64,000 nt of DNA. Origin: Bacteroidales bacterium UBA4772 (GTDB lineage Bacteria > Bacteroidota > Bacteroidia > Bacteroidales > VadinHA17). Below, piece by piece: positions 1 to 7,174 of the stretch. The stretch spans positions 163,963 to 227,962 of the forward strand of contig DHHM01000013.1 in NCBI GenBank assembly GCA_002403305.1, in the 5' to 3' direction. The notes below the pieces were generated by a model that was not told the origin of the DNA, ran no database searches, and saw only the letters and a list, made by a program, of their open reading frames with translations. The stretch's first letter is position 1; each line of letters starts with the position of its first letter. A program made the position numbers and the translations under genes.

Positions 1-55
1 AGACAGAAAAAAGCAGAATATTAAATCTTAATTTATAACCTAATAAATAGTCAAA

Positions 56-793
56 ATGAAAAAGCTGAAATTTCAATCGGTGGTTCTGTTCGGACTAATT
101 GTAGCAGGTAGTGTATTATCTGCAAATGCACAAGATGCTAACGCCATTTTGAAAAAAATGGATGATGTAATGTATTCTCCTAAGGATATGATTGGGAAGA
201 ATAAAATTGTATTAATCGATAAGAGTGGAAAGCAGGAAATACGTGAAGCAAATATTCTGCAAAAGGGAAATGATAAAAGAATATTTCGATTCACAGCACC
301 AGCTTCTCAAGCTGGCATAGCTGTCTTATCTCTTCCTGATGATGTGATGTACCTCTATCTTCCTGCTTTTGGGAAAGAAAGACGAATTTCTACCAGTGTT
401 AAAAGCCAGAATTTTGCTGGCACTGATTTTTCCTATGATGATATGGAAGCAAAGCCATATTCCGACAAATACAATGCTAAACTAATAAAAACAGAAACAA
501 ATGTATTTGTACTTGAATTAGTACCGAAAGGGAAATCTGACTATTCCAAAATAGTCGTAAATATTAATAGTACAAACTATTATCCCGAATTAATGGAGTA
601 CTACGATAAAGGAAATACCAAGATTAAGGAAGCGAAATACATATTCAATAAGGTTGGTAATTACTGGAATGCCCGGGAAATTGAAATGACAGATTTAAAG
701 AAAAATCATAAGTCTAAAATGCAGATGTCAGATGTAAAATATGACACCGGGTTAACGGATGATGATTTTACTGTCCGGAAATTAATTCAATAA
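56..793 (+). CDS. LolA-like outer-membrane lipoprotein-sorting family protein
   Basis: A 245-residue exported protein with a cleavable signal peptide (about residues 1-25, ending ANA-QDA). The mature part has the strand-rich pattern of the LolA-like 'outer membrane lipoprotein-sorting protein' family, with YLYLPAFGKERRIS near residues 98-111 and GTDFSYDD near 122-129. Relatives usually sit beside RND/MMPL exporters and are thought to ferry lipids or lipoproteins across the periplasm. It is the first of five genes lying in one reading frame; an exporter gene could lie just upstream, outside the window. The cargo cannot be read from the sequence. The DNA is much more AT-rich than most of the window. 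Family call fairly firm, function inferred. Confidence 0.75.
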   Translation: MKKLKFQSVVLFGLIVAGSVLSANAQDANAILKKMDDVMYSPKDMIGKNKIVLIDKSGKQEIREANILQKGNDKRIFRFTAPASQAGIAVLSLPDDVMYLYLPAFGKERRISTSVKSQNFAGTDFSYDDMEAKPYSDKYNAKLIKTETNVFVLELVPKGKSDYSKIVVNINSTNYYPELMEYYDKGNTKIKEAKYIFNKVGNYWNAREIEMTDLKKNHKSKMQMSDVKYDTGLTDDDFTVRKLIQ

Positions 794-796
794 GCT

Positions 797-1375
797 TTGT
801 TACAAGATAAAGCACAAACATTGAAAACCGTATCGGGATATATACTCAAAGATATTTTGGGGTGGAAAATCAAAGGTGATTTCCCGGACTTAAAAAAGTC
901 AATCACGATATTTGCACCTCATACAGCGCATATAGATGCACTCTACGGGAAATTAGGTATTGCCCAAATGGGTGTTAAATACTTATTCCTTTCAAAAAAG
1001 GAACTCTTCTTCTTTCCAATGAACATCATTATGAAAAAGTTTGGCTCTATGGCAGTCAGGGGAGTCAAAGATAAAAATGCGATTTATCAGGTTGCAGAGA
1101 TTTTGAATAATACTGATGAATTACATGTAGTAATTTCCCCAGAAGGATGGATTAGAAAAGTAACTAAATGGAATAAAGGATTTTACTATATGGCAATAAA
1201 GGCTAAAGTTCCAATTATTGTAACTTCTCTGGATTACAAAAAAAAAGAGATGGAAATTAAAGGGGTTATTTACGACCTTGATGATTATGCTAATGTAATT
1301 AAGCAAATTAATACTATGTATAAGGATGTTACAGGTAAAGTACATCAGAATTTTTCACTTTCATCAGAAAACTAA
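797..1375 (+). CDS. lysophospholipid acyltransferase-like protein (PlsC superfamily)
   Basis: A 192-residue protein starting at TTG, three bases after the previous stop; no better start is visible and translational coupling is likely. It carries the HX4D acyltransferase signature (His42-Asp47 in PHTAHID), a second block GSMAVRG, and SPEGWIRK in place of the usual EGTR block. These are the acyl-transfer and glycerol-phosphate-binding motifs of the PlsC superfamily. It is shorter than a typical PlsC (about 240) and has no obvious N-terminal membrane anchor, so it may be a specialised member acting at the membrane surface. The neighbouring patatin and glycosyltransferase suggest lipid remodelling or glycolipid assembly; the acceptor is unknown. 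Confidence 0.75.
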   Translation: MLQDKAQTLKTVSGYILKDILGWKIKGDFPDLKKSITIFAPHTAHIDALYGKLGIAQMGVKYLFLSKKELFFFPMNIIMKKFGSMAVRGVKDKNAIYQVAEILNNTDELHVVISPEGWIRKVTKWNKGFYYMAIKAKVPIIVTSLDYKKKEMEIKGVIYDLDDYANVIKQINTMYKDVTGKVHQNFSLSSEN

Positions 1376-1378
1376 AAT

Positions 1379-2248
1379 ATGAATAATTCAGTCGCATTAG
1401 TATTATCAAGTGGGGGTTCAAAGGGTCTTGCACAAATAGGAGTAATTAACGCTTTGGGGAAAAATGATTTCAAAATATCCTCTATTGCAGGTTCTTCTAT
1501 AGGGTCTGTCATTGGCGGACTTTATGCAATGGGCAAATTGCCGGAATTTACAGCATGGATGAAAACATTGGACAGAAGAGCAATTTGGGGGCTTATGGAT
1601 TTTACCGTTTCAACCTATGGATTATTAAAAGCTGTGAAAGCATTTGATAAGATGAAAACATTTATTCCTGACATGAATATCGAAGAAATGGATATCCCTT
1701 TTGCAGCAATTGCAACTGATATAATAAATGAGAGGGAAATTGTTTTTAACTCAGGTAGCTTTTATGAAGCAATCCGTGCATCAATAGCTATCCCAACAGT
1801 TGTAACTCCTGTTAGATACAGAGATACAATCTTGGTTGATGGGGGGGTATTAAATCCAATTCCATTTATGTATGTGGCTCGAAATACCAATGATATTCTT
1901 GTTGTTGTGAATTTATATGGCGAAAAGTCAGACGAGAAAGACAAGCCGGGTATGGTAACTCATGACCAGAATCCTACAATAGTTCAAGGCGTATTGAAAA
2001 ATATTTCTAAACTGATAGCTGTTGGAGACAAGAGAAGTCTTGGGTACTATTCCCTATTAAAAGCCACTACATTAGCAATGGTTCATAAAATTGCCAAACA
2101 AAACATTGAATTATCCAAACCTGATATTCTGATTAATATCCCATATGATTCTTCAGACACCTTCGACTTTCATAAAGCTGAGGAATTGATAAAGATAGGA
2201 GAGACTGCTGCAAACGAGGCAATTTCAAATTATTTAGAAAAATCATGA
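1379..2248 (+). CDS. patatin-like phospholipase
   Basis: A 289-residue patatin/RssA-family serine acyl hydrolase. The oxyanion-hole glycines are in SSGGSKGLAQIG (residues 10-21), the nucleophile elbow is GSSIG with catalytic Ser40, and the partner aspartate is in the DGG of LVDGGVLNPIP around residue 160. The full Ser-Asp dyad is therefore present. There is no signal peptide, so it probably acts on the inner face of the cytoplasmic membrane, releasing acyl chains from phospholipid or another acyl lipid. It lies between an acyltransferase and a glycosyltransferase in the same tight operon, consistent with a deacylation/reacylation pair. Substrate unknown. Confidence 0.85.
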   Translation: MNNSVALVLSSGGSKGLAQIGVINALGKNDFKISSIAGSSIGSVIGGLYAMGKLPEFTAWMKTLDRRAIWGLMDFTVSTYGLLKAVKAFDKMKTFIPDMNIEEMDIPFAAIATDIINEREIVFNSGSFYEAIRASIAIPTVVTPVRYRDTILVDGGVLNPIPFMYVARNTNDILVVVNLYGEKSDEKDKPGMVTHDQNPTIVQGVLKNISKLIAVGDKRSLGYYSLLKATTLAMVHKIAKQNIELSKPDILINIPYDSSDTFDFHKAEELIKIGETAANEAISNYLEKS

Positions 2249-2251
2249 ATT

Positions 2252-2935
2252 ATGAAATCCACGGCAGTAATATGTGCTTTTAACGAAGAAAAAACAATCA
2301 GAGATGTGCTATTTTCTGTATCTGATTGCATAATTTTTGATGAAATTATTGTTATCAATGATGGTTCTACCGATAACACTAAAGTAATCATTTCTGATTG
2401 TAAGAAAGAATTGGATATTATTGATTTCCATCTACCTGAAAATGAAGGGAAAGGCTTTGCAATGGCAATAGGCATCGAACAGGCAAGTAATGAATTAATT
2501 GTTTTTTGCGATGCTGATTTATCGAATTTAAGAAGAGAGCATTTTCTTCAACTTACAAAACCAATTATTACGAATGAGGCAGAAATGGTTCTTGGTCAAC
2601 CAACAGACACCTTAATTAATTACCACATCAATCCTTTTAAGCCATTCACAGGTCAAAGAGCAATATTAAGACTGGATATACTCCCTATCGTTGACGATAT
2701 GAAAAAATCAAAATTTGGTGTTGAGACTCTTATCAATCTTTACTATGAGTCGCAAAACAAAAAAGTGAAACACGTCAAGCTTAAAGGATTAAAACACCCT
2801 ACAAAATTTAATAAAACAAATCAATCAAGGGCAGTACGAGAATATATGTTCGAGGGAATTCAAATTGCCCTTATAGTTTTCATTAATATAAATTTAATTA
2901 CAAAGATTATTACTAACAGAATCAATAACTTATAA
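2252..2935 (+). CDS. family 2 glycosyltransferase
   Basis: A 227-residue GT-A fold glycosyltransferase. The N-terminus has the AVICAFNEEKTI nucleotide-sugar-binding start, then IIVINDGSTDNT, the family motif NEGKG, and FCDADLSN with the metal-binding DxD (near residue 90). A hydrophobic stretch near the C-terminus (about 205-222) could tether it to the membrane. It resembles dolichyl-phosphate-glucose/mannose-synthase-type GT2 enzymes acting on membrane lipids. In context it may glycosylate the lipid handled by the flanking acyltransferase and patatin. Sugar donor and acceptor are not determinable. Confidence 0.8.
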   Translation: MKSTAVICAFNEEKTIRDVLFSVSDCIIFDEIIVINDGSTDNTKVIISDCKKELDIIDFHLPENEGKGFAMAIGIEQASNELIVFCDADLSNLRREHFLQLTKPIITNEAEMVLGQPTDTLINYHINPFKPFTGQRAILRLDILPIVDDMKKSKFGVETLINLYYESQNKKVKHVKLKGLKHPTKFNKTNQSRAVREYMFEGIQIALIVFININLITKIITNRINNL

Positions 2936-2938
2936 AAC

Positions 2939-4345
2939 ATGAAGCTAATATCTTTAACTTCGGTGATGATTATGCTTTTGGCGAACTCTTATATTGTCAG
3001 AGCACAAGAAAGTAGTGTTACAGCACAAGAACAAGATGAAAGCAGACTGAAAATCTCCGGTGAATTACTAACTGATGAACGATTCCTGCTCAATGATAAA
3101 AAAGATTGGTCATGGAATGAGAATCGTCTTACCATGAGGTTAGATAAAAAAATCACCAACAGTTCGAAATTCTATAGTGAGGTTTGGTTACGGAATATAG
3201 GTTTACCAAATATTACTTCATCGGGTGATTTATACAACAAAGGAATTGTTGACCCATATAATCTGGAAATCCGGGAAGCATATGTTCAATTGTTTGGATT
3301 CCTAACCAGGAATTTGGATGTGAAAATTGGTCGCCAGCGAATTACATGGGGTACTGCTGATAAGCTAAATCCGACTGACAATCTTAATCCATATGACCTT
3401 GAAGATGTATTGGATTTCGGTCGTCATCGTGGTTCAGATGCTATAAGTCTTAATTATTATTTTAGCAGGGACATCTCTATGCAGGGTGTATATATTCCTG
3501 TTTTCCAGCCGGCAAATATGCCAGTTGGTGTTTTTGCAAATGCGCTGACACCTGGTTTGGAATTACCTCAAGGCATGGTTTTAAATGAATTTTCAGATAC
3601 TCTGCTTATGCCAGGATATAACTTGGGTGCAAGTTCAACCGCAGGGTTAAAATTTAAAGGTTTTGCAAAAGGAGTTGATTTTTCCCTGAGCTATGTTTGG
3701 GGATATGACGGATTACCTTTCGCCACAAGAAATACCTTCATCCCCATCGATGCAATGGGAGGAACTAATATAAACTCACAACTTTCATTTTCACGAACCC
3801 ATATTTTGGGAGTCGATATGGCAACAAGCATAGCTGGAATTGGATTTTGGGCAGAAGCTGCTGCATTTTTTCCTGAAAAGGATGTAATTATGACCAATGA
3901 TTTATCAGCTTTTTATCCAATATCGCCTGTTCCGGTGACTATGGATTCATTGCTTTTAGACTCTTCAAAACCATATATAAAATTTGTAATTGGTGGTGAT
4001 TACAATTTCGCAGATGGTTCATATATTAATTTTCAATTCTTGCATGGATTTATTAATGAAAGAGGAAATGAGAACCTTAATGACTATTTCTTTTTAAGAT
4101 ATGAAAAGAAATTTTTCAATGAAAAGCTAAAAATCGCTCCTATTGGTGGAGGTTTCATAGTAGCTGACTGGAACAAAATAAAAGACAATTATGCTATGGT
4201 TTACATGCCTGAGGTTTCTTACAAAGCCACTGATAATGCTGAAATAACCTTATCAACAGTTATTTTCGATGGCAAAGGCGACAACTTGTTTGCTAATTTG
4301 AAAGATTACAATATGTTAATGTTTAAGCTGAAATACAGCTTTTAG
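2939..4345 (+). CDS. outer-membrane beta-barrel protein (DUF1302-like)
   Basis: A 468-residue protein with a signal peptide (to about residue 22, VRAQ-ESS), alternating amphipathic strands throughout and a terminal aromatic residue (KYSF), typical of a barrel inserted by BAM. An N-terminal block KIGRQRITWGTADKLNP is reminiscent of the DUF1302 family, whose members pair with LolA-fold proteins and RND exporters in other phyla. Here it closes an operon that begins with a LolA-like protein, so it is a plausible outer-membrane exit or acceptor for the exported lipid. No terminator with a clear stem and T-run is seen directly after it. Barrel call firm, family and role tentative. Confidence 0.7.
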   Translation: MKLISLTSVMIMLLANSYIVRAQESSVTAQEQDESRLKISGELLTDERFLLNDKKDWSWNENRLTMRLDKKITNSSKFYSEVWLRNIGLPNITSSGDLYNKGIVDPYNLEIREAYVQLFGFLTRNLDVKIGRQRITWGTADKLNPTDNLNPYDLEDVLDFGRHRGSDAISLNYYFSRDISMQGVYIPVFQPANMPVGVFANALTPGLELPQGMVLNEFSDTLLMPGYNLGASSTAGLKFKGFAKGVDFSLSYVWGYDGLPFATRNTFIPIDAMGGTNINSQLSFSRTHILGVDMATSIAGIGFWAEAAAFFPEKDVIMTNDLSAFYPISPVPVTMDSLLLDSSKPYIKFVIGGDYNFADGSYINFQFLHGFINERGNENLNDYFFLRYEKKFFNEKLKIAPIGGGFIVADWNKIKDNYAMVYMPEVSYKATDNAEITLSTVIFDGKGDNLFANLKDYNMLMFKLKYSF

Positions 4346-4559
4346 TATTAGAAACTACTCCCCATTCTTAGGACCACTATTTGACTTTTCTTAATTGATT
4401 TAAACTATTCTTATGATGATGTAACGGTAGTGTTCCAATCAGTGTGTCCGGGGTAGCAGGTCTTCATCGAAGTTTCACATCTAAAATTACACTTTTCAAC
4501 TCAATTTTCTGGTTTACGAAAACAATCTGTAAGCGGGAACTTACAATGTACAAAAAATG

Positions 4560-4597
4560 GCAAATAAGGATGTACGGGAAATAGCAATTAAGGATGT
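4560..4597. repeat. two direct repeats GCAAwTAAGGATGT, possible IS end
   Basis: GCAAATAAGGATGT (4560-4573) and GCAATTAAGGATGT (4584-4597) match at 13 of 14 positions with a 24-base period. Closely spaced multiple terminal repeats are a feature of IS21-type element ends, so this may be the stranded end of such an element. No transposase for it remains in the window. Weak call. Confidence 0.3.
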
Positions 4598-4642
4598 CCA
4601 TTTCTTCGTGAAAAACATACAAAAAAACAAAGAACGAGAGAC

Positions 4643-4888
4643 TCAGTTAAAGATGGTTTTCCGGTTTTCATTCTCTTTTTTAAGCTTCTTTACCTCGGAG
4701 GGATCTTCCTTCCCGGTATCGAATACTTCCCCGGCATTGGCAAGGAACTCTTTCTTCCAATGCGTTATTAGGTTCGGATGAACCTGATAGATCTGAGCAA
4801 GCTCAGATATGGTCTTGATCTCTTTGATTGCCTCTATGGCAACCTTGCCTTAAAACTCAGCAGTAAATGTTCTTCTTGACTTCTTCAT
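4643..4888 (-). pseudogene. remnant of an IS3-type transposase OrfA
   Basis: Read on the minus strand, this stretch translates to MKKSRRTFTAEF, a stop, then GKVAIEAIKEIKTISELAQI and a continuation through YQVHPNLITHWKKEF to KKLKKEN. That is the helix-turn-helix N-terminal part of IS3-family OrfA. It is broken twice: by an in-frame TAA after codon 12, and by loss of similarity after KKEN with a stop at 4643. No OrfB with a DDE domain follows. The minus-strand sequence just before its start (about 4889-4945) contains TCTAGAAAAACTGGACAG, which looks like an IS3-type left end. A dead insertion-sequence fragment. Confidence 0.65.
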
Positions 4889-4964
4889 GTGACAGAAATT
4901 TTAAAGTTATTAAATTCCTGTCCAGTTTTTCTAGACCATCACATTTCATAGTGTACTTACAGCT

Positions 4965-5010
4965 AATTCGGTGGACATGAAATTGGATATAAAAAATAGT
5001 CCACCGAATT
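4965..5010. repeat. 12-bp perfect inverted repeat
   Basis: AATTCGGTGGAC at 4965-4976 is repeated inverted as GTCCACCGAATT at 4999-5010, with a 22-base AT-rich loop. It lies between the IS3 remnant and the tRNA-Ser and has no T-run, so it looks more like mobile-element end material than a terminator. The rest of 4346-5053 holds no intact gene. Confidence 0.4.
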
Positions 5011-5053
5011 CTCCACCAGATGTGGTATTTACGATGGGACCAATAGCAACAAA

Positions 5054-5084
5054 AAATCCTGAAAATCAGTTGCTTTCAGGATTT
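5054..5084 (-). terminator. Rho-independent terminator of tRNA-Ser
   Basis: An 11-bp perfect inverted repeat (AAATCCTGAAA at 5054-5064, TTTCAGGATTT at 5074-5084) with a 9-base loop. On the minus strand the stem is followed by a T-run (5051-5056), 27 bases after the 3' end of the tRNA. Confidence 0.75.
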
Positions 5085-5110
5085 AAGTGCTTGATATATA
5101 GGCATTTGGG

Positions 5111-5197
5111 CGGAGAAAGAGGGATTCGAACCCCCGGTCCAGTCGCCCGGACAACGGTTTTCAAGACCGCCGCAATCGACCACTCTGCCATTTCTCC
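5111..5197 (-). tRNA. tRNA-Ser (anticodon UGA)
   Basis: Reads on the minus strand as a complete 87-nt class II tRNA. The acceptor stem is GGAGAAA / TTTCTCC with discriminator G, the D-arm contains AGTGG, and the anticodon TGA (plus-strand 5161-5163) lies in GGTCT-TGAA-AACC. There is a long variable arm (GTCCGGGCGACTGGAC) and a T-loop TTCGAAT. The long variable arm and G discriminator are serine-tRNA hallmarks. CCA is not encoded exactly. Its 3' end faces the AT-rich, IS-scarred segment, the usual orientation for an element integrated at a tRNA 3' end. Confidence 0.95.
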
Positions 5198-5271
5198 ATT
5201 GTTTCCGGTCAGCCGTCCGCCTCCTGAGCCAAAGCTGTGGCAAAGACCTGCCGGGTGAAATCAGAGCTGCG

Positions 5272-5279
5272 CAAATATA
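5272..5279 (-). promoter_or_regulatory. Bacteroidota -7 box upstream of tRNA-Ser
   Basis: On the minus strand this is TATATTTG, a match to the TAnnTTTG -7 box, 75 bases upstream of the tRNA 5' end. No clear TTTG -33 element is visible. The rest of 5198-5547 contains only this and the HU promoter; no gene is supported there. Confidence 0.35.
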
Positions 5280-5474
5280 ATGTTTTTTGCTTTTCATTCA
5301 CAGAGATTAAAATCACCTTTTTCAGGCTCTGCCGGTGAAGCTTAGACTCCCTGAATATGGGCTTGTGATTACTGTCCGCAAGCGGCAGGCGGCAGAATAC
5401 AAGGTTTTTTTGCCTCTCAAAACGCTCATTTCCCAAAAAAATCAGCATCTCAGCATAAAAATGAGATAAAAAAC

Positions 5475-5504
5475 TTGCTTTTGAATAAGAATGGAATAAA
5501 TTTG
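5475..5504 (+). promoter_or_regulatory. promoter of the HU gene
   Basis: TTG (5475-5477), 19 bases, then TAAATTTG (5497-5504). This fits the TTTG / TAnnTTTG promoter of Bacteroidota and lies about 45 bases upstream of the HU start codon. Confidence 0.55.
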
Positions 5505-5547
5505 TAGACAATTAGCGATTTCGTCTAACCCTAAAATTGTTTTGACT

Positions 5548-5820
5548 ATGACAAAAAAAGAATTGGTAAGCAGCATTGCAAAAAAAGCAGGACTATCACT
5601 CAAGGATGCCAACATTGCTCTGAACGCTTTCGTTAGCTCATTCGGTGACGCCATGAAAAAGGGCCAGAGGCTCCAGCTTCCCTCAATGGGAACTTTCAAG
5701 GTTGAGAAGAGAAGTGCAAGAGTTGTCCGTAACCCCCGCACAGGCGCCAAACTGAATGTCCCGGCCAAGAAGGTCGTTAAATTCAAAGCTGCACCGGCTC
5801 TTACCAAGGGCCTGAAGTAA
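5548..5820 (+). CDS. DNA-binding protein HU
   Basis: A 90-residue histone-like protein starting MTKKELVSSIAKKAGLS, with GTFKVEKRSARVVRNPRTGA in the DNA-contacting arm (residues about 48-67) and a basic C-terminus. Length and arm sequence are typical of HU/IHF. It binds and bends DNA as a dimer in the nucleoid. The start is taken as ATG 5548; an in-frame TTG two codons earlier is less likely. Single-gene unit with its own promoter and terminator. Confidence 0.93.
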   Translation: MTKKELVSSIAKKAGLSLKDANIALNAFVSSFGDAMKKGQRLQLPSMGTFKVEKRSARVVRNPRTGAKLNVPAKKVVKFKAAPALTKGLK

Positions 5821-5828
5821 AAAAACCA

Positions 5829-5852
5829 GGGGTGCAACAGCACCCCTTTTTT
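5829..5852 (+). terminator. terminator of the HU gene, probably bidirectional
   Basis: GGGGTGC-AACA-GCACCCC followed by TTTTTT begins 9 bases after the HU stop. On the minus strand the same stem is followed by TGG and a T-run, so it can also end transcripts from the convergent amidohydrolase gene. Confidence 0.85.
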
Positions 5853-5876
5853 ATAATATTTGGGGAAGCACCGGTT

Positions 5877-7046
5877 CTACCGGGTACTCCCCTTTATTAT
5901 TTTGCCCCTGTAGATCACCTCTCCCCCGGAGCTCAGAATGACCAGATAGGTACCGTTTATCAGACCTTCAGTGTTGATCTTTTCTTCCCCCGTCACATCC
6001 CTGCTTATCATTAATTTACCCTGTAAATTAAAAATATTTAGCTGAACAGGAGTGGAGACTCTCACTGTAATGTAGCTGCTGAACGGTACGGGATAGATAC
6101 AGAATTCAGTGTCATCAGGCAATTCAAAGCCTGCCGTGTTGCAATAGGTGTCTGGCAGATCAGGAAAGTAGTGTCTGATCAGGTAATCCAGGAAAATGGC
6201 AGCAGCAGCAGTTGCAAAACTATTTCGGGCAGTCTCCTCAAACCTTACATCCTGGTTACACTCAATCTGTATTGCATCTACACTCCCCCCTTTTGAAGAA
6301 CCGTGCCTGCTGGTGATATAGCCTCCGCTGAAGTAGGACTCACCGGGGAAAGGATAGGGTTCGTCAATGCCAGGGACTGCAGGATATCGCCTGTCCGCAA
6401 ACATTGTCCCCAGGCTGAAAAGACCGTGAAGCAACTCAGAATGCATCAGGTTGGTGATATTAGAGCCCGCAAGACTCCGGATGCTGCTGATTTCAATAAT
6501 GGCTGCCTGATTGAGTGAAGCGTCGGGATATGCAAGCTGAACGGCACTCAGCAGGTAACCCAGCTCAAGCCTCTGAATGGCATGACCGTGCCCGTGCAGA
6601 TCGATAAGCAGTCCTTTGCCCGAACTCCTTACAACTGCTGCCTTTGCACTGTCAATGAAGGTGTGGTACTCATTCCATGCCGTATCTGCAAACTCATTTC
6701 CACAGGTGGCAATATCCACCTCACGGTTCACATCAAGCTTTGTCCTTTTCAGATGGCAGATAATAATATGTGGCGTACAGCCGGTCAGCTCCATTATCTC
6801 CTCCTGAACAGAGGCGGCAAGCTCTTTGGTATATGAATCAGTGACTGTCTCTCCGCATGTTCTGTCAGGTATCTCCGCCGGCTCAATACTGCCTCCGTGA
6901 GGGACAGACAGTATTAACGGCAGGTTGCCGGCTACATACTCGATATAATCTGCTCTTCCGAAATAGGAAGAGCCAGGGATAAACGACTGTGAAGATGTTA
7001 TCCCGGAGAGGAAAAGAAGAAGAAGTATTGTTATTTTCTTCATCAT
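5877..7046 (-). CDS. secreted N-formylglutamate amidohydrolase-like enzyme with T9SS sorting domain
   Basis: A 389-residue exported protein. Signal peptide about 1-19; amidohydrolase domain about 35-300; type A T9SS C-terminal sorting domain about 315-389 (YPVPFSSYITV, then LINGTYLVIL). Family motifs: SVPHGGSIEP, RTKLDVNRE, LIDLHGHGH and RHGSSKGG with IQIE, which supply the His/Glu zinc ligands of the N-formylglutamate amidohydrolase fold. The sorting tail predicts export through T9SS and attachment to, or release from, the cell surface, so a cytosolic histidine-degradation role is unlikely. It closes the minus-strand polyglutamate locus and has a paralogue at the other end (24028-24966). Inferred role: extracellular cleavage of gamma-glutamyl or acyl-glutamate bonds. 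Confidence 0.8.
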   Translation of the reverse strand: MMKKITILLLLFLSGITSSQSFIPGSSYFGRADYIEYVAGNLPLILSVPHGGSIEPAEIPDRTCGETVTDSYTKELAASVQEEIMELTGCTPHIIICHLKRTKLDVNREVDIATCGNEFADTAWNEYHTFIDSAKAAVVRSSGKGLLIDLHGHGHAIQRLELGYLLSAVQLAYPDASLNQAAIIEISSIRSLAGSNITNLMHSELLHGLFSLGTMFADRRYPAVPGIDEPYPFPGESYFSGGYITSRHGSSKGGSVDAIQIECNQDVRFEETARNSFATAAAAIFLDYLIRHYFPDLPDTYCNTAGFELPDDTEFCIYPVPFSSYITVRVSTPVQLNIFNLQGKLMISRDVTGEEKINTEGLINGTYLVILSSGGEVIYRGKIIKGSTR

Positions 7047-7067
7047 CTTTCTTTCACTTCCCGGGTC

Positions 7068-7174
7068 ATGGTATGTCGCGCTGCAAGTTCATCTGCCGTG
7101 GCTCTCTTTCCCATTTTTCCTCTCTTCAATTTCACTGGTTATGGCAGGTCGTGTTGCAAGATCATCCCCCGTCG
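7068..7174. repeat. imperfect 73-bp-period duplication at the 3' end of the response-regulator gene
   Basis: The 34 bases at 7068-7101 and 7141-7174 match at 26 positions (shared ATGG, GTCG, TGCAAG, TCATC, CCGT). The second copy covers the stop codon of the sigma-54 regulator gene and the first lies in the gap before the amidohydrolase gene, so this gap probably arose by an old tandem duplication. Confidence 0.45.

Noticed and set aside
5076..5511. ORFs overlapping the tRNA-Ser and the HU promoter region
   Set aside because: They read through the tRNA or promoter with no protein-like composition; shadows of non-coding sequence.
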